From Sulfitobacter albidus (lineage in GTDB: Bacteria; Pseudomonadota; Alphaproteobacteria; Rhodobacterales; Rhodobacteraceae), in the NCBI RefSeq assembly GCF_018200035.1, contig NZ_CP073582.1, positions 1 through 64,000 on the forward strand: a DNA stretch of 64,000 nt, given 5' to 3'. The notes beneath the pieces were generated by a model. That model saw only the letters and a program-made list of their open reading frames with translations, was not told the DNA's origin and did not search any database. Position numbers and translations under genes: made by a program. This document shows positions 44,697 to 52,871 of this stretch, piece by piece (positions within the stretch are counted from its first letter, which is position 1; each line of letters starts with the position of its first letter).

Positions 44697-45670
44697 CTAC
44701 GGTCGGGGCTTTGCGCGACGCGGCTTTGTGCGGTCCAGTTCATCGCCGATGGGGATATGCTCATCGGTGTCGCCGGGAGGCAGCTTGAACGGTCCCCCTT
44801 CCCAGTCGCCGGTTTTCCAGGCCTCTTTCGCCTCTTCGATGCGGTCCTTCGAGGATGAGACGAAATTCCACCAAATATAGCGATCCTCGTTCATCGTGGC
44901 GCCCCCCAGCAGCATCAGGCGCGCGCCTTGCGCACCCGCTGTGGCGGTGATGCGATCACCGGGGCGAAAGATCATCATGCGGCCTTTTTCATGGGTCTGG
45001 CCCGCGACGTCGATGCTGCCTTCGGTGACGTAGATGCCGCGATCTTCGTGGTTGTCGGGCAGAGGAAAGGACGCACTTGGGGCGAGGGTGACGTCGAGAT
45101 AGAAGGTTTCTGACTGGGTGGTGACGGGGCTTGTCTCCCCGTAGGCGTCGCCGAGGATCAGTCGCGCCTCGACGCCTGTATCCGTGATCACGGGCAGGGC
45201 GGCTTCCTTGTGGTGCTCGAAGTCGGGGCCATTTCCTCGGCGTGCTCGGGCAGGGCGATCCAGGTCTGGATACCAAAAAGGCTGTGCCGGGTGGCGCGGG
45301 TATCGGGAGAGGTCCGCTCCGAATGGGTGACGCCGCGGCCGGCGGTCATCCAGTTGACCTCACCGGGATAGATCATCTGGTGCGTGCCTAGGCTGTCGCG
45401 ATGCTCGAATTCGCCTTGGTAAAGATAGGTGACGGTGCCCAGCCCGATGTGCGGATGGGGGCGCACGTCGATACCGCCGTCGGTGATGAACTCGGCCGGG
45501 CCCATCTGGTCGAAAAAGATGAACGGCCCGACCATCTGCCGCTCGGGCGCAGGCAGCGCGCGGCGCACCTCGAACCCGCCCAGATCGCGAGCGCGCGGGA
45601 TGATCAGGGTTTCGAGCGCGTCAGCACCGGCGTCTGGGCATTCGGGGGTATGGGTGGGGTTCCAGCTCAT
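44697..45670 (-). CDS. pirin-family protein (frameshifted)
   Basis: A 324-residue bicupin after repair. The N-terminal cupin has [22 protein letters not shown] and the metal ligands of pirin/YhaK quercetinases; the C-terminal half ([16 protein letters not shown]) ends in a basic tail. The start is the CAT at 45668-45670 ([13 protein letters not shown]). The frame breaks in the G run 45225-45228 (plus strand), where [19 protein letters not shown] is expected. Pirins are iron proteins tied to stress and redox control. The real substrate is unclear. Confidence 0.86.
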
Positions 45671-45756
45671 ATGGGGGCCTCCTGCAATGGAGAGGAGGAT
45701 ACCACGGGAAGGCCAGAGCGGAAGGGGCTGTTGTGCACAAGGCCTGTGCGGGGAAG

Positions 45757-45777
45757 CGGAATTTTTCGAAAATTCCG
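45757..45777. repeat. AT-rich palindrome, family of 42629
   Basis: CGGAATTTT and AAAATTCCG arms around TCG, one of four related palindromes in two intergenic gaps. It lies between the pirin start and the MBL stop. Confidence 0.5.
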
Positions 45778-45780
45778 GTC

Positions 45781-45800
45781 CGAATTTTTCGAAAAATTCG
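45781..45800. terminator. perfect AT-rich palindrome after the MBL gene
   Basis: CGAATTTTTC and GAAAAATTCG form a perfect 20-bp palindrome one base beyond the stop of the MBL gene on the minus strand; its arms carry a T run and could terminate that transcript. Confidence 0.6.
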
Positions 45801-45801
45801 A

Positions 45802-46560
45802 TTAGTCGAACGTCCGTGGTGCTTTTCTCAGGGTGGGCCACTCTTCGGGGGAGTGTCCATAGATCACCCGTGCGCCCTGTTCCCGTGCCAGCGTCATGAG
45901 CCGCGCGCCGTGGTGGATTGCCAGCGGCACGTCCCAAGAGCCTGCAAACCCCTCGTCAATCTCCGAGGCGCGGCTGATGGCGTCCGACGTGAAGATCAGC
46001 GCGCCGGTCTGTGGGAGATCAAGCGCGAATGCGAGCTGTCCGGGCGCGTGACCGGGACAGAGCAGCACATCGAAGCCCGGTGCGATGCGCGTATCCTGCA
46101 CGATCTCGATATACTCGGCCTCGGGCCATGCCATCGGCTGGCCGCCAGTCCAATAAAGTGGGCGGGGAAGGGCGCGCTCTGCCGCAGCGATCAGGATCGG
46201 TACGCCGGGAAAGCCGCCCATTTCGCCCAGATGATCAATGTGCGTATGGCTCTGGATCATCAGGGTAATGTCATTGCGGGCAAGACCCAGCAACGCCAGC
46301 TGCGCATCCACGCTGTTGGCGGGCGTCAGCGACAGCACACGGCCAAAGCTGCCCAGCCCATCCTCACGCGTCGCCGCCTCGGAGTCGGCGATGTATTTGG
46401 GCGGAAAGCCCGTGTCGATCAGCACATGCTCGCCTGCGTCGGTGCTGACCAGTGCGCCACAGATACCGATGGTGCGGGGCCCGCTATGCACCTCGAACAG
46501 CCCGTAATCGAGGATCGCGAAGGATACCGGTTTGCCCTTGAGAAGCGTTTGCTCTTTCAT
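45802..46560 (-). CDS. MBL-fold hydrolase (N-acyl homoserine lactonase-like)
   Basis: A 252-residue metallo-beta-lactamase-fold enzyme with the full dinuclear motif [12 protein letters not shown], a later [11 protein letters not shown] histidine and [10 protein letters not shown] aspartate. [11 protein letters not shown] is typical of the lactonase branch. It could open acyl-homoserine lactones (quorum quenching), but other lactones or esters are equally possible. It is divergent from an aminotransferase with 23 bases between starts. Confidence 0.8.
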   Translation of the reverse strand: MKEQTLLKGKPVSFAILDYGLFEVHSGPRTIGICGALVSTDAGEHVLIDTGFPPKYIADSEAATREDGLGSFGRVLSLTPANSVDAQLALLGLARNDITLMIQSHTHIDHLGEMGGFPGVPILIAAAERALPRPLYWTGGQPMAWPEAEYIEIVQDTRIAPGFDVLLCPGHAPGQLAFALDLPQTGALIFTSDAISRASEIDEGFAGSWDVPLAIHHGARLMTLAREQGARVIYGHSPEEWPTLRKAPRTFD

Positions 46561-46583
46561 GCGGTGAGCATCGGGAGCGCACC

Positions 46584-47705
46584 ATGAAAGTCAAGATCCA
46601 CACCTTGTTTCAATACCTGCTGGAAACGGTCGACGCGGCGCCGGAGGCCATCGTTGGCTTCTCTCTGGCCGAGCCGCCAAAGCTTGGTGATTTTCTGGAC
46701 GATCTGGATCCCGACATGGCACTGGATTGGAACAACCGTGATTTCAGCGGTTTGCCGGAGCTGAAGGCGCATGTGCTGGGGCAGGCGGGGCTTTCGCTCG
46801 ATCCGTCGGACGTACTTATCACCGCGGGGGCGGCGGAGGCGAATTATCTCGTCCTGATGCAGCTGCTTCATCCGGGCGATGACATTGTGATTGAAACTCC
46901 CGGCTGGCCACAGGCAGAGGTGATCGCCAAGGCCAAGGGCGTCAAGATCACCCGTGTGGAGCGCCGCGAGGCCGATGCGTGGGCGCTTCCGCTGGACGCG
47001 CTACGCGATGCCGTGACGGAGCGGACCAAGCTGATCTTTCTCACCAACCCCAACAACCCGACCGGCAATCTGATGGACCGCGCCACCCTCGAAGAAGTCG
47101 TGCAGATTGCTGACCGGGTCGGCGCGTGGCTGCTGGTCGATGAGGTCTACGCCGGGTTGGAATGGGCGGCGCCGCGCGCGCCAAGCGTCGCCGGGATGTA
47201 CGCGCGCGGCATCACCACGGGATCGGTGAGCAAGGCGTTGGGGCTGCAAGGGTTGCGCACCGGCTGGATTATCTGCCGCGATGCGGGCCTCATGCGTGAC
47301 GCGGTGATCCTGCGCGAAAATGCCTCTGAAATCATGAATATCATGGGAGAGGTCATTGCCGAAATCGCCCTGCGCCCCGACCGCTACACCCCCGCGCTGG
47401 ACAAGGCGCGGCGCGAGGGGCGTGCAAACCTGCGCCATCTTGATGCGTGGGTGCACGCGCAAGAGGGCTTGAGCTGGGTCGCGCCACAGGCCGGGCTGAT
47501 CGGACTGGGCCGATTGCCCGAGGGGATCGACAGCGATGCCTTTGCGCGGTTTCTGCTGGGCGATCCTTATCGAACCTTTGCGCTACCGGGGTCGAGTTAC
47601 GATCAGCCCGGACATATTCGGTTGGGCGTAGGCGGGGGCGCATCGGTGAACCTCGATCACGGGCTGGACCGGCTGGGGCGAGCGCTGCGCGATTATAACG
47701 GGTAG
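46584..47705 (+). CDS. class I/II pyridoxal-phosphate aminotransferase
   Basis: A 373-residue aminotransferase. SLAEPPKLGDFLDDL opens the substrate side, LITAGAAEANYLVLMQLLHPGDD binds the cofactor phosphate, NPNNPTGNLMDRATL and VDEVYAGLEW follow, and the PLP lysine is in TTGSVSKALGLQGLRTGW. It is shorter than the paralogue at 42687. Substrate unknown; divergent from the MBL lactonase-like gene, with which it may share regulation. Confidence 0.86.
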   Translation: MKVKIHTLFQYLLETVDAAPEAIVGFSLAEPPKLGDFLDDLDPDMALDWNNRDFSGLPELKAHVLGQAGLSLDPSDVLITAGAAEANYLVLMQLLHPGDDIVIETPGWPQAEVIAKAKGVKITRVERREADAWALPLDALRDAVTERTKLIFLTNPNNPTGNLMDRATLEEVVQIADRVGAWLLVDEVYAGLEWAAPRAPSVAGMYARGITTGSVSKALGLQGLRTGWIICRDAGLMRDAVILRENASEIMNIMGEVIAEIALRPDRYTPALDKARREGRANLRHLDAWVHAQEGLSWVAPQAGLIGLGRLPEGIDSDAFARFLLGDPYRTFALPGSSYDQPGHIRLGVGGGASVNLDHGLDRLGRALRDYNG

Positions 47706-47728
47706 GTATCGCAAAAGGGATAGACAGG

Positions 47729-47769
47729 AGTGTCCATTGCTGGTCAGAGTATTGGACACTACTGTTCAA
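47729..47769. promoter_or_regulatory. overlapping dyads upstream of the methylated-amine operon
   Basis: AGTGTCCA (47729-47736) and TGGACACT (47753-47760) are perfect 8-bp arms 16 bases apart; the right arm also forms TTGGACA-N4-TGTTCAA (47752-47769). Such repeated half-sites suit the TetR regulator encoded at the end of the same operon. Confidence 0.6.
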
Positions 47770-47796
47770 TTGCGCCAAGACCCAAGGAGTCCCGCC

Positions 47797-50199
47797 ATGA
47801 AATCGCACTACCGTGTTGTCGTGATCGGGGGCGGCGTTGTCGGCACCTCTGTGCTGTACCATCTGGCCAAGGGCGGGTGGACCGACGTCTGCCTGATCGA
47901 ACGCTCCATCCTGACGGCGGGCAGCAGCTGGCACGCGGCGGGGGGCATCCATGCGCTGAACGCCGATCCCAATATCGCACAGCTACAGGCCTATACCATC
48001 GACCTGCTGAGCGAGATCGAGGAAGAGAGCGGTCAGAACATCGGCCTGCACATGACCGGCGGTCTGACGATGGCGGGCACGCCGGATCGCTGGGAATGGC
48101 TGCAATCGGCCTACCGCACGTTCCAATCCATCGGGATCGAGGATTGCCGTCTGGTCACGGTCGAAGAGGCTGTCGCGCTAAACCCGATCATGTCGGGCGA
48201 CGGTCTGTTGGGCGGCATGTGGGCCGACCGGGAGGGGTATATCGACACAACCGGTACGGTCCACGCTTACGCGGGTGCGGCCAAGAAACGCGGCGCGGAG
48301 GTGATCGAGCATAACCGCGTGCTGGAGTTGAACCAGACCCTTGAGGGCTGGGAGGTCGTGACCGAAAAGGGCACCGTGACCTGTGAGCATGTCGTCAACG
48401 CGGCGGGGCTGTGGGCCAAGCAGGTCGGCCGCATGGCAGGGATCGAACTCCCCGTGAGCCCGCTCAACCATCACTACCTCATCTCCGACACGATCCCGGC
48501 GCTGGAAAAGCTGGATTTCGAAGTGCCGATGACCGTGGATCTCGAAGGGTTCACCTACCTGCGGCAGGACCAGAAGGGCGTGCTTCTGGGCATTTACGAG
48601 GTCGATCACCAGCACTGGATGATGGACGGCGCGCCCTGGGAATACGGGTTCGAGCTGCAACAGGAAGACCCCGACCGGATCGAGCATGAGCTGACGCTGG
48701 GCTTTAACCGCTATCCCGCCTTGCAGGACGTGGGCGTCAAGACATGGGTGAACGGTGCCTTCACCTTTTCGCCCGATGGCAATCCGCTGGTGGGGCCGGT
48801 GCCGGGCAAGCGCGGCTATTGGTCGGCCTGCGCGGTGATGGCCGGGTTCCTGCAAGGGGGCGGCGTGGGCAAATCGCTCGCCGAATGGATGATCCACGGG
48901 GAGCCTGAGGCGGATGTCTACGGCATGGATGTGGCGCGCTACGGCATCTGGGCGGAGAACAAGCAGTACATCAAGGAAACCACCGGGCAGTTTTACTCGC
49001 GCCGGTTTGTGATGACCTATCCGAATGAGCAACTCCCCGCAGGGCGCCCGCTCAAAACCGCGCCCGCCTATGCGGACATGACCGCCAAGGGCTGTCAGTG
49101 GGCGCAAAGCTGGGATCTGGAAGTACCACTGTATTTTGCGCCCGAGGGGTTTGCGGAGACACCCTCGCTCAAACGCTCCAACGCGTTTGATATCGTGGCG
49201 CGCGAATGCAAGGCGGTGCGCGAGGGTGTGGGGCTGTTGGACATCACGGGCTTCTCGCGGTTCGAGATTTCGGGCGAGGGGGCTGAGGAGTGGCTGCGAT
49301 CGATCCTCGCGACCAAGCTGCCAAAACCGGGACGCGCGCGATTGGCTGTGATGCTGGGAGAGGACGCGCGGCTCAAGGGCGATTTGACGCTGTTCAACTG
49401 GGGGGACGGGACGTGGTGGCTGATGGGCAGCTATTACCTGCGCCGCTGGCACATGCGCTGGTTCGAGGATCACATGGGCGACGGTGTGAGCGTCCGCGAT
49501 CTGGGGGAGGAGATGGCGGGGTTCTCCCTCTCCGGTCCCAAATCGCGCGCGGTGATGGAGCGGCTGAACGCGGATGCGGCGACGCTGCCCTTCATGGGAT
49601 GCGCGGATTTCGACATCGGCCTGATGCGCTGCCGCGTCGGGCGGCTGAGCGTCACGGGCGAGCTGGGGTACGAAATCCATTGCCGCATGGGCGATCACGC
49701 GATGTTGCGGCGCGCCCTGCTGGCGGCGGGGGCGGATGACGCGATCATCGAGTTCGGGTTCAACGCGCTGCTGAGCCTGCGGCTGGAAAAAAGCTTTGGC
49801 ATCTGGTCGGCGGAATTCACCCAAGGCTACACCGCGGGCATGACCGCGATGGACCGCTGGATCGATTGGGACCGCGAAGGCTTTACCGGGCGCGACGCGG
49901 CGCTGGCTGAGCGGGACGGTAACGGCCCCGCGCGCGTGCAAGTCACGCTGGAGGTCGACGCCGACGGTGCCGACGCCAGCGGGTACGAGCCGATCTGGGC
50001 GGAAGGGCAAAAGGTCGGCTTTGTCACCTCGGGCGGCTACGGGCATACCATAGGCAAATCGCTGGCAATGGCACTGGTCGATGCCGATCACGCGGGCGAG
50101 GGCACTGATCTGCGCGTGCATGTGGTGGGGGTCGAGCGGGCCGCAAAGGTCATCGCGCCCTCGCCTTACGACCCCGACGGCACGGCGATGCGGGCGTGA
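47797..50199 (+). CDS. dimethylglycine/sarcosine dehydrogenase-like flavoprotein
   Basis: An 800-residue protein: N-terminal DAO-type FAD domain (VVVIGGGVVGTSVLYHLAKGG; SSWHAAGG, whose His46 is where related enzymes attach FAD covalently), then a glycine-cleavage T-like folate domain (VGLLDITGFSRFEISG; LSVTGELGYEIHCRMG) and a GCV_T C-terminal part. It would oxidatively demethylate an N-methyl compound and pass the carbon to tetrahydrofolate. ATG 47797 follows an AAGGAG site. The stop overlaps the GTG of the MttB-family gene, so the two proteins probably act on successive methyl groups. Confidence 0.9.
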   Translation: MKSHYRVVVIGGGVVGTSVLYHLAKGGWTDVCLIERSILTAGSSWHAAGGIHALNADPNIAQLQAYTIDLLSEIEEESGQNIGLHMTGGLTMAGTPDRWEWLQSAYRTFQSIGIEDCRLVTVEEAVALNPIMSGDGLLGGMWADREGYIDTTGTVHAYAGAAKKRGAEVIEHNRVLELNQTLEGWEVVTEKGTVTCEHVVNAAGLWAKQVGRMAGIELPVSPLNHHYLISDTIPALEKLDFEVPMTVDLEGFTYLRQDQKGVLLGIYEVDHQHWMMDGAPWEYGFELQQEDPDRIEHELTLGFNRYPALQDVGVKTWVNGAFTFSPDGNPLVGPVPGKRGYWSACAVMAGFLQGGGVGKSLAEWMIHGEPEADVYGMDVARYGIWAENKQYIKETTGQFYSRRFVMTYPNEQLPAGRPLKTAPAYADMTAKGCQWAQSWDLEVPLYFAPEGFAETPSLKRSNAFDIVARECKAVREGVGLLDITGFSRFEISGEGAEEWLRSILATKLPKPGRARLAVMLGEDARLKGDLTLFNWGDGTWWLMGSYYLRRWHMRWFEDHMGDGVSVRDLGEEMAGFSLSGPKSRAVMERLNADAATLPFMGCADFDIGLMRCRVGRLSVTGELGYEIHCRMGDHAMLRRALLAAGADDAIIEFGFNALLSLRLEKSFGIWSAEFTQGYTAGMTAMDRWIDWDREGFTGRDAALAERDGNGPARVQVTLEVDADGADASGYEPIWAEGQKVGFVTSGGYGHTIGKSLAMALVDADHAGEGTDLRVHVVGVERAAKVIAPSPYDPDGTAMRA

Positions 50200-51710
50200 G
50201 CCGCCGCCGGGGCAGGGGCGCCGGGCCACCGCCCAGCCGCGCGGTGGATTACCACAATCTGCGCAACCCCTTCCCGCCGATGGCCGTGTTCCCCGAGGAT
50301 CGTATCGCGGCAATGCACGACACCGCGCTGCGCACCCTCGAAGAATTGGGGATGCGCGTGCTGCTGCGCGAGGCGGTCGAGATTTTTCGCCGTGCGGGAG
50401 CGCGCGTGGTGGAGGACATGGTTTTCATCGGGCGCGACATGGTCGCTGCAGCGATTGCCACGGCGCCCACCTCGATCACCGGGCGGGCCGGGCGGCGGGC
50501 CAAGGACGTGACGCTGGAACTGGGCAGTCTGGTCTTTCAACCGGGTGCGGGGGCACCCCATGCGACCGATCTCAAACGCGGGCGGCGGCCCGGTTCGGCG
50601 CGCGATTACCGCGAATACACGACCCTCGCCCATCACTTTGATGTTTTCCAGATGATGAGCCCCTCGGTTGAGCCGCAGGATGTACCCCCGCATCTGCGCC
50701 ACTATTTCACCACCGAGGCGCAGCTGACGCTGACCGACAAGTTCCCCTTTATCTTTGCGCGCGGCACGCCGCAGGTGACCGAATGTTTCGAGATGATGCG
50801 CGATTTTCGCGGGGTGTCGGACGCGGAATTCGCCGCCCACCCCCACACTTATACGATAATCAACACCAATAGCCCGCGCACGCTGGATGTCCCCATGGCG
50901 CAGGGGTTGATCGATTTTGCCAAGGCGGGTCAGCTGAGCATCGTCACGCCCTTTACGCTGATGGGGGCGATGGCGCCGATCACGGTGGCTGGTGCGATTA
51001 CGCTGAGCCACGCAGAGGCGCTTGCCGCGATCACCCTGACGCAGCTAACACGCCCCGGCGCGCCGGTCTGCTACGGCACGTTCACCTCGAACGTCGATAT
51101 GAAATCGGGCGCGCCCGCCTTCGGCACGCCGGGGCATTTTCAGGCATCGCTGGCGGCGGGGCAATTGGCGCGGCACATCGGGCTTCCGTGGCGCTCGGCG
51201 GCGGGCTCGGCATCGAACCTCAACGATGTGCAGGCGGCCAATGAAAACCAGATGGGCCTGTGGGGTTGTCTGATGGCAGGGGCCACGGTGGTGATCCATT
51301 CGGCGGGCTGGCTGGAAGGGGGGCTGAGCGTATCGTACGAAAAGATCGTCACCGATTGCGAAGTGCTCAACATGGTGGCCGAGCTCTGCGCGGGCGCGCA
51401 GGCGGGGGAGGATGAGATCGGGTATGACAGCGCGCTCAGCGCGGTTGACCCTTCGGGCCATTTCTTTGCCGCGCCGCAGACGATGGACCGTTACAACACC
51501 GAGTTTTACGAGCCTATCGTGCATGACTACGCCAATTTCGGCACCTGGACCGAGCGTGGCGCGCGCGATGCCAGCGCGCGGGCCACGGATGTGTGGCAGG
51601 CAATCCTGGATGCCGATGTGCGCCCGGCAGTCGATCACGCCCGCCTCGGCGCGCTGCACGACTACATCGCACGCCGAACAGAGGCGGGCGGCGCCCCGCC
51701 GGAAAGCTGA
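50196..51710 (+). CDS. MttB-family (non-pyrrolysine) methyltransferase
   Basis: A 504-residue trimethylamine-methyltransferase-family protein. The frame is uninterrupted at normal family length, so it lacks the amber-coded pyrrolysine and belongs with MtgB-type quaternary-amine demethylases. Typical stretches are TLEELGMRVLLREAVEIF near the N-terminus, SNVDMKSGAPAFGTPGH and GAGSASNLNDVQAANE-like barrel motifs (here AAGSASNLNDVQAANE). No corrinoid protein gene lies nearby. With the dimethylglycine-dehydrogenase-like protein it may remove the first methyl group from a betaine-like compound. Confidence 0.87.
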   Translation: MSRRRGRGAGPPPSRAVDYHNLRNPFPPMAVFPEDRIAAMHDTALRTLEELGMRVLLREAVEIFRRAGARVVEDMVFIGRDMVAAAIATAPTSITGRAGRRAKDVTLELGSLVFQPGAGAPHATDLKRGRRPGSARDYREYTTLAHHFDVFQMMSPSVEPQDVPPHLRHYFTTEAQLTLTDKFPFIFARGTPQVTECFEMMRDFRGVSDAEFAAHPHTYTIINTNSPRTLDVPMAQGLIDFAKAGQLSIVTPFTLMGAMAPITVAGAITLSHAEALAAITLTQLTRPGAPVCYGTFTSNVDMKSGAPAFGTPGHFQASLAAGQLARHIGLPWRSAAGSASNLNDVQAANENQMGLWGCLMAGATVVIHSAGWLEGGLSVSYEKIVTDCEVLNMVAELCAGAQAGEDEIGYDSALSAVDPSGHFFAAPQTMDRYNTEFYEPIVHDYANFGTWTERGARDASARATDVWQAILDADVRPAVDHARLGALHDYIARRTEAGGAPPES

Positions 51711-51713
51711 CAG

Positions 51714-52385
51714 ATGACGCGCCGCGACACCCCCCTGCTGCACCGCGACGACCCCGCGCGCGCCGCGCTGACCGGTCACGTCAAAGTCACCCGTGAGGAT
51801 TGGCTCAACCACGCGCGCGACGCGCTGGTGACCGGCGGCGCGGGGGAGGTCAAGATCCTCGGCCTCGCCCGGCAAATGGGTGTTTCAAGATCCAGTTTCT
51901 ACGGCTATTTCCGCGATCGCAGTGATCTGCTGGACGCGCTTTTGACCGAATGGGAAGCGCGCAATTCAGCGCAGATCATCGCCCACTGCCGCCTGCCTGC
52001 CGCGTCGATCACCGAAGGGTGCTGCAACTTCTTTCGCTGTTTTGTGGATGATGCGAAGTTCGATCGAGGTCTCGATTTCGCCGTGCGCGAATGGGCGCGC
52101 AGGGACAGGGGCTTGCGGCTGCGGGTCGATGCCGCCGATACTGCGCGGCTGGCAGCGGTCGAGGCAATGTTTCTTGCGCATGGTTATGCGCCCGCAGACG
52201 CGGATGCGCGGGCGCGGATCCTCTACTTCATGCAGCTCGGCTATCACGCGTTGGAGGTTTTCGAGCCAATGCCGCTGCGCCTGTCACGGGTTGGTTCCTA
52301 CATCATGGGCTTTACCGGGATGCCGCCGGAACCGTTTGCGCTGTCGGCATTCATCGCCGAGGTCGAGGCGATGGGCGCCCCATAG
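51714..52385 (+). CDS. TetR-family regulator
   Basis: A 223-residue regulator with the N-terminal helix-turn-helix VKILGLARQMGVSRSSFYGYFRDRSDLLDALL and a ligand-binding helical C-terminus. It starts three bases after the methyltransferase stop, so it is probably co-transcribed and represses the operon through the dyads at 47729-47769. It also lies directly upstream of the hpa operon, which it could control instead. Confidence 0.88.
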   Translation: MTRRDTPLLHRDDPARAALTGHVKVTREDWLNHARDALVTGGAGEVKILGLARQMGVSRSSFYGYFRDRSDLLDALLTEWEARNSAQIIAHCRLPAASITEGCCNFFRCFVDDAKFDRGLDFAVREWARRDRGLRLRVDAADTARLAAVEAMFLAHGYAPADADARARILYFMQLGYHALEVFEPMPLRLSRVGSYIMGFTGMPPEPFALSAFIAEVEAMGAP

Positions 52386-52423
52386 ACCACCCGATGCGAA
52401 AGCCACGGGAATCGCATGATCTG

Positions 52424-52453
52424 TTGACAGGCGCGGGATGACGGCCCTACGCT
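52424..52453 (+). promoter_or_regulatory. candidate promoter of the homoprotocatechuate operon
   Basis: TTGACA (52424-52429), 18 bases, then TACGCT (52448-52453). The -10 is poor but the palindrome at 52461-52472 lies where transcription would start. Confidence 0.4.
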
Positions 52454-52460
52454 CCTTTAA

Positions 52461-52472
52461 TTAACATGTTAA
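52461..52472. promoter_or_regulatory. operator palindrome before hpaF
   Basis: TTAACATGTTAA is a perfect 12-bp palindrome ten bases before the hpaF start. Its AT-rich form stands out in GC-rich DNA and resembles MarR or GntR operators at hpa-type promoters. Confidence 0.55.
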
Positions 52473-52481
52473 GGATGTGAT

Positions 52482-52871
52482 ATGCCGCATTTCCAGATCG
52501 ACTATTCCGCCAACCTCGATGGGGTCGTGGATATGGTGGTGCTGTGCGAGGCGATCCGCGCGCGGGCGGCAAAAATCGAGACCTTCCCGCTGGCCGGGAT
52601 CCGCGTGCATGCCACGCGCGTCAATCACTATGCCATTGCCGACGGGAATCCCGATCACGGCTTTATCGATCTGAGCGTGCGTCTGAGGGCGGGCCGGGAG
52701 GAGGCGGTCAAGCGCGACGCGCTCAGGGCAGTCTTTGCCACGATGACAGATTTCCTGACGCCCGTGATGAGGACAAGGTCGATCGCGCTTTCGGCAGAGA
52801 TGCGCGATATCGATCCTGCGCTGTCCGAAAAAACCGGCACCATCCGAGATCATCTGGAGACACCGACATGA
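52482..52871 (+). CDS. hpaF: 5-carboxymethyl-2-hydroxymuconate isomerase
   Basis: A 129-residue tautomerase-family isomerase of the homoprotocatechuate pathway. The catalytic N-terminal proline follows the initiator Met (MPHFQIDYSANLD), and FPLAGIRVHATRVNHYAIADG is characteristic. AAGGATGTGAT lies before the start. The stop overlaps hpaE (ATGA). First gene of the operon. Confidence 0.93.
   Translation: MPHFQIDYSANLDGVVDMVVLCEAIRARAAKIETFPLAGIRVHATRVNHYAIADGNPDHGFIDLSVRLRAGREEAVKRDALRAVFATMTDFLTPVMRTRSIALSAEMRDIDPALSEKTGTIRDHLETPT

Noticed and set aside
48178..50313. 711-residue open frame on the minus strand
   Set aside because: It mirrors the dimethylglycine-dehydrogenase-like gene; high GC third positions keep the opposite frame open. 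No motif or sensible start. The same applies to 32782-34668 (minus), 34263-35876 (minus), 13014-14519 (minus) and 54310-56154 (minus).
50196..51710. Pyrrolysine-containing MttB
   Set aside because: The frame is full length with no in-frame TAG, so no amber decoding is needed.
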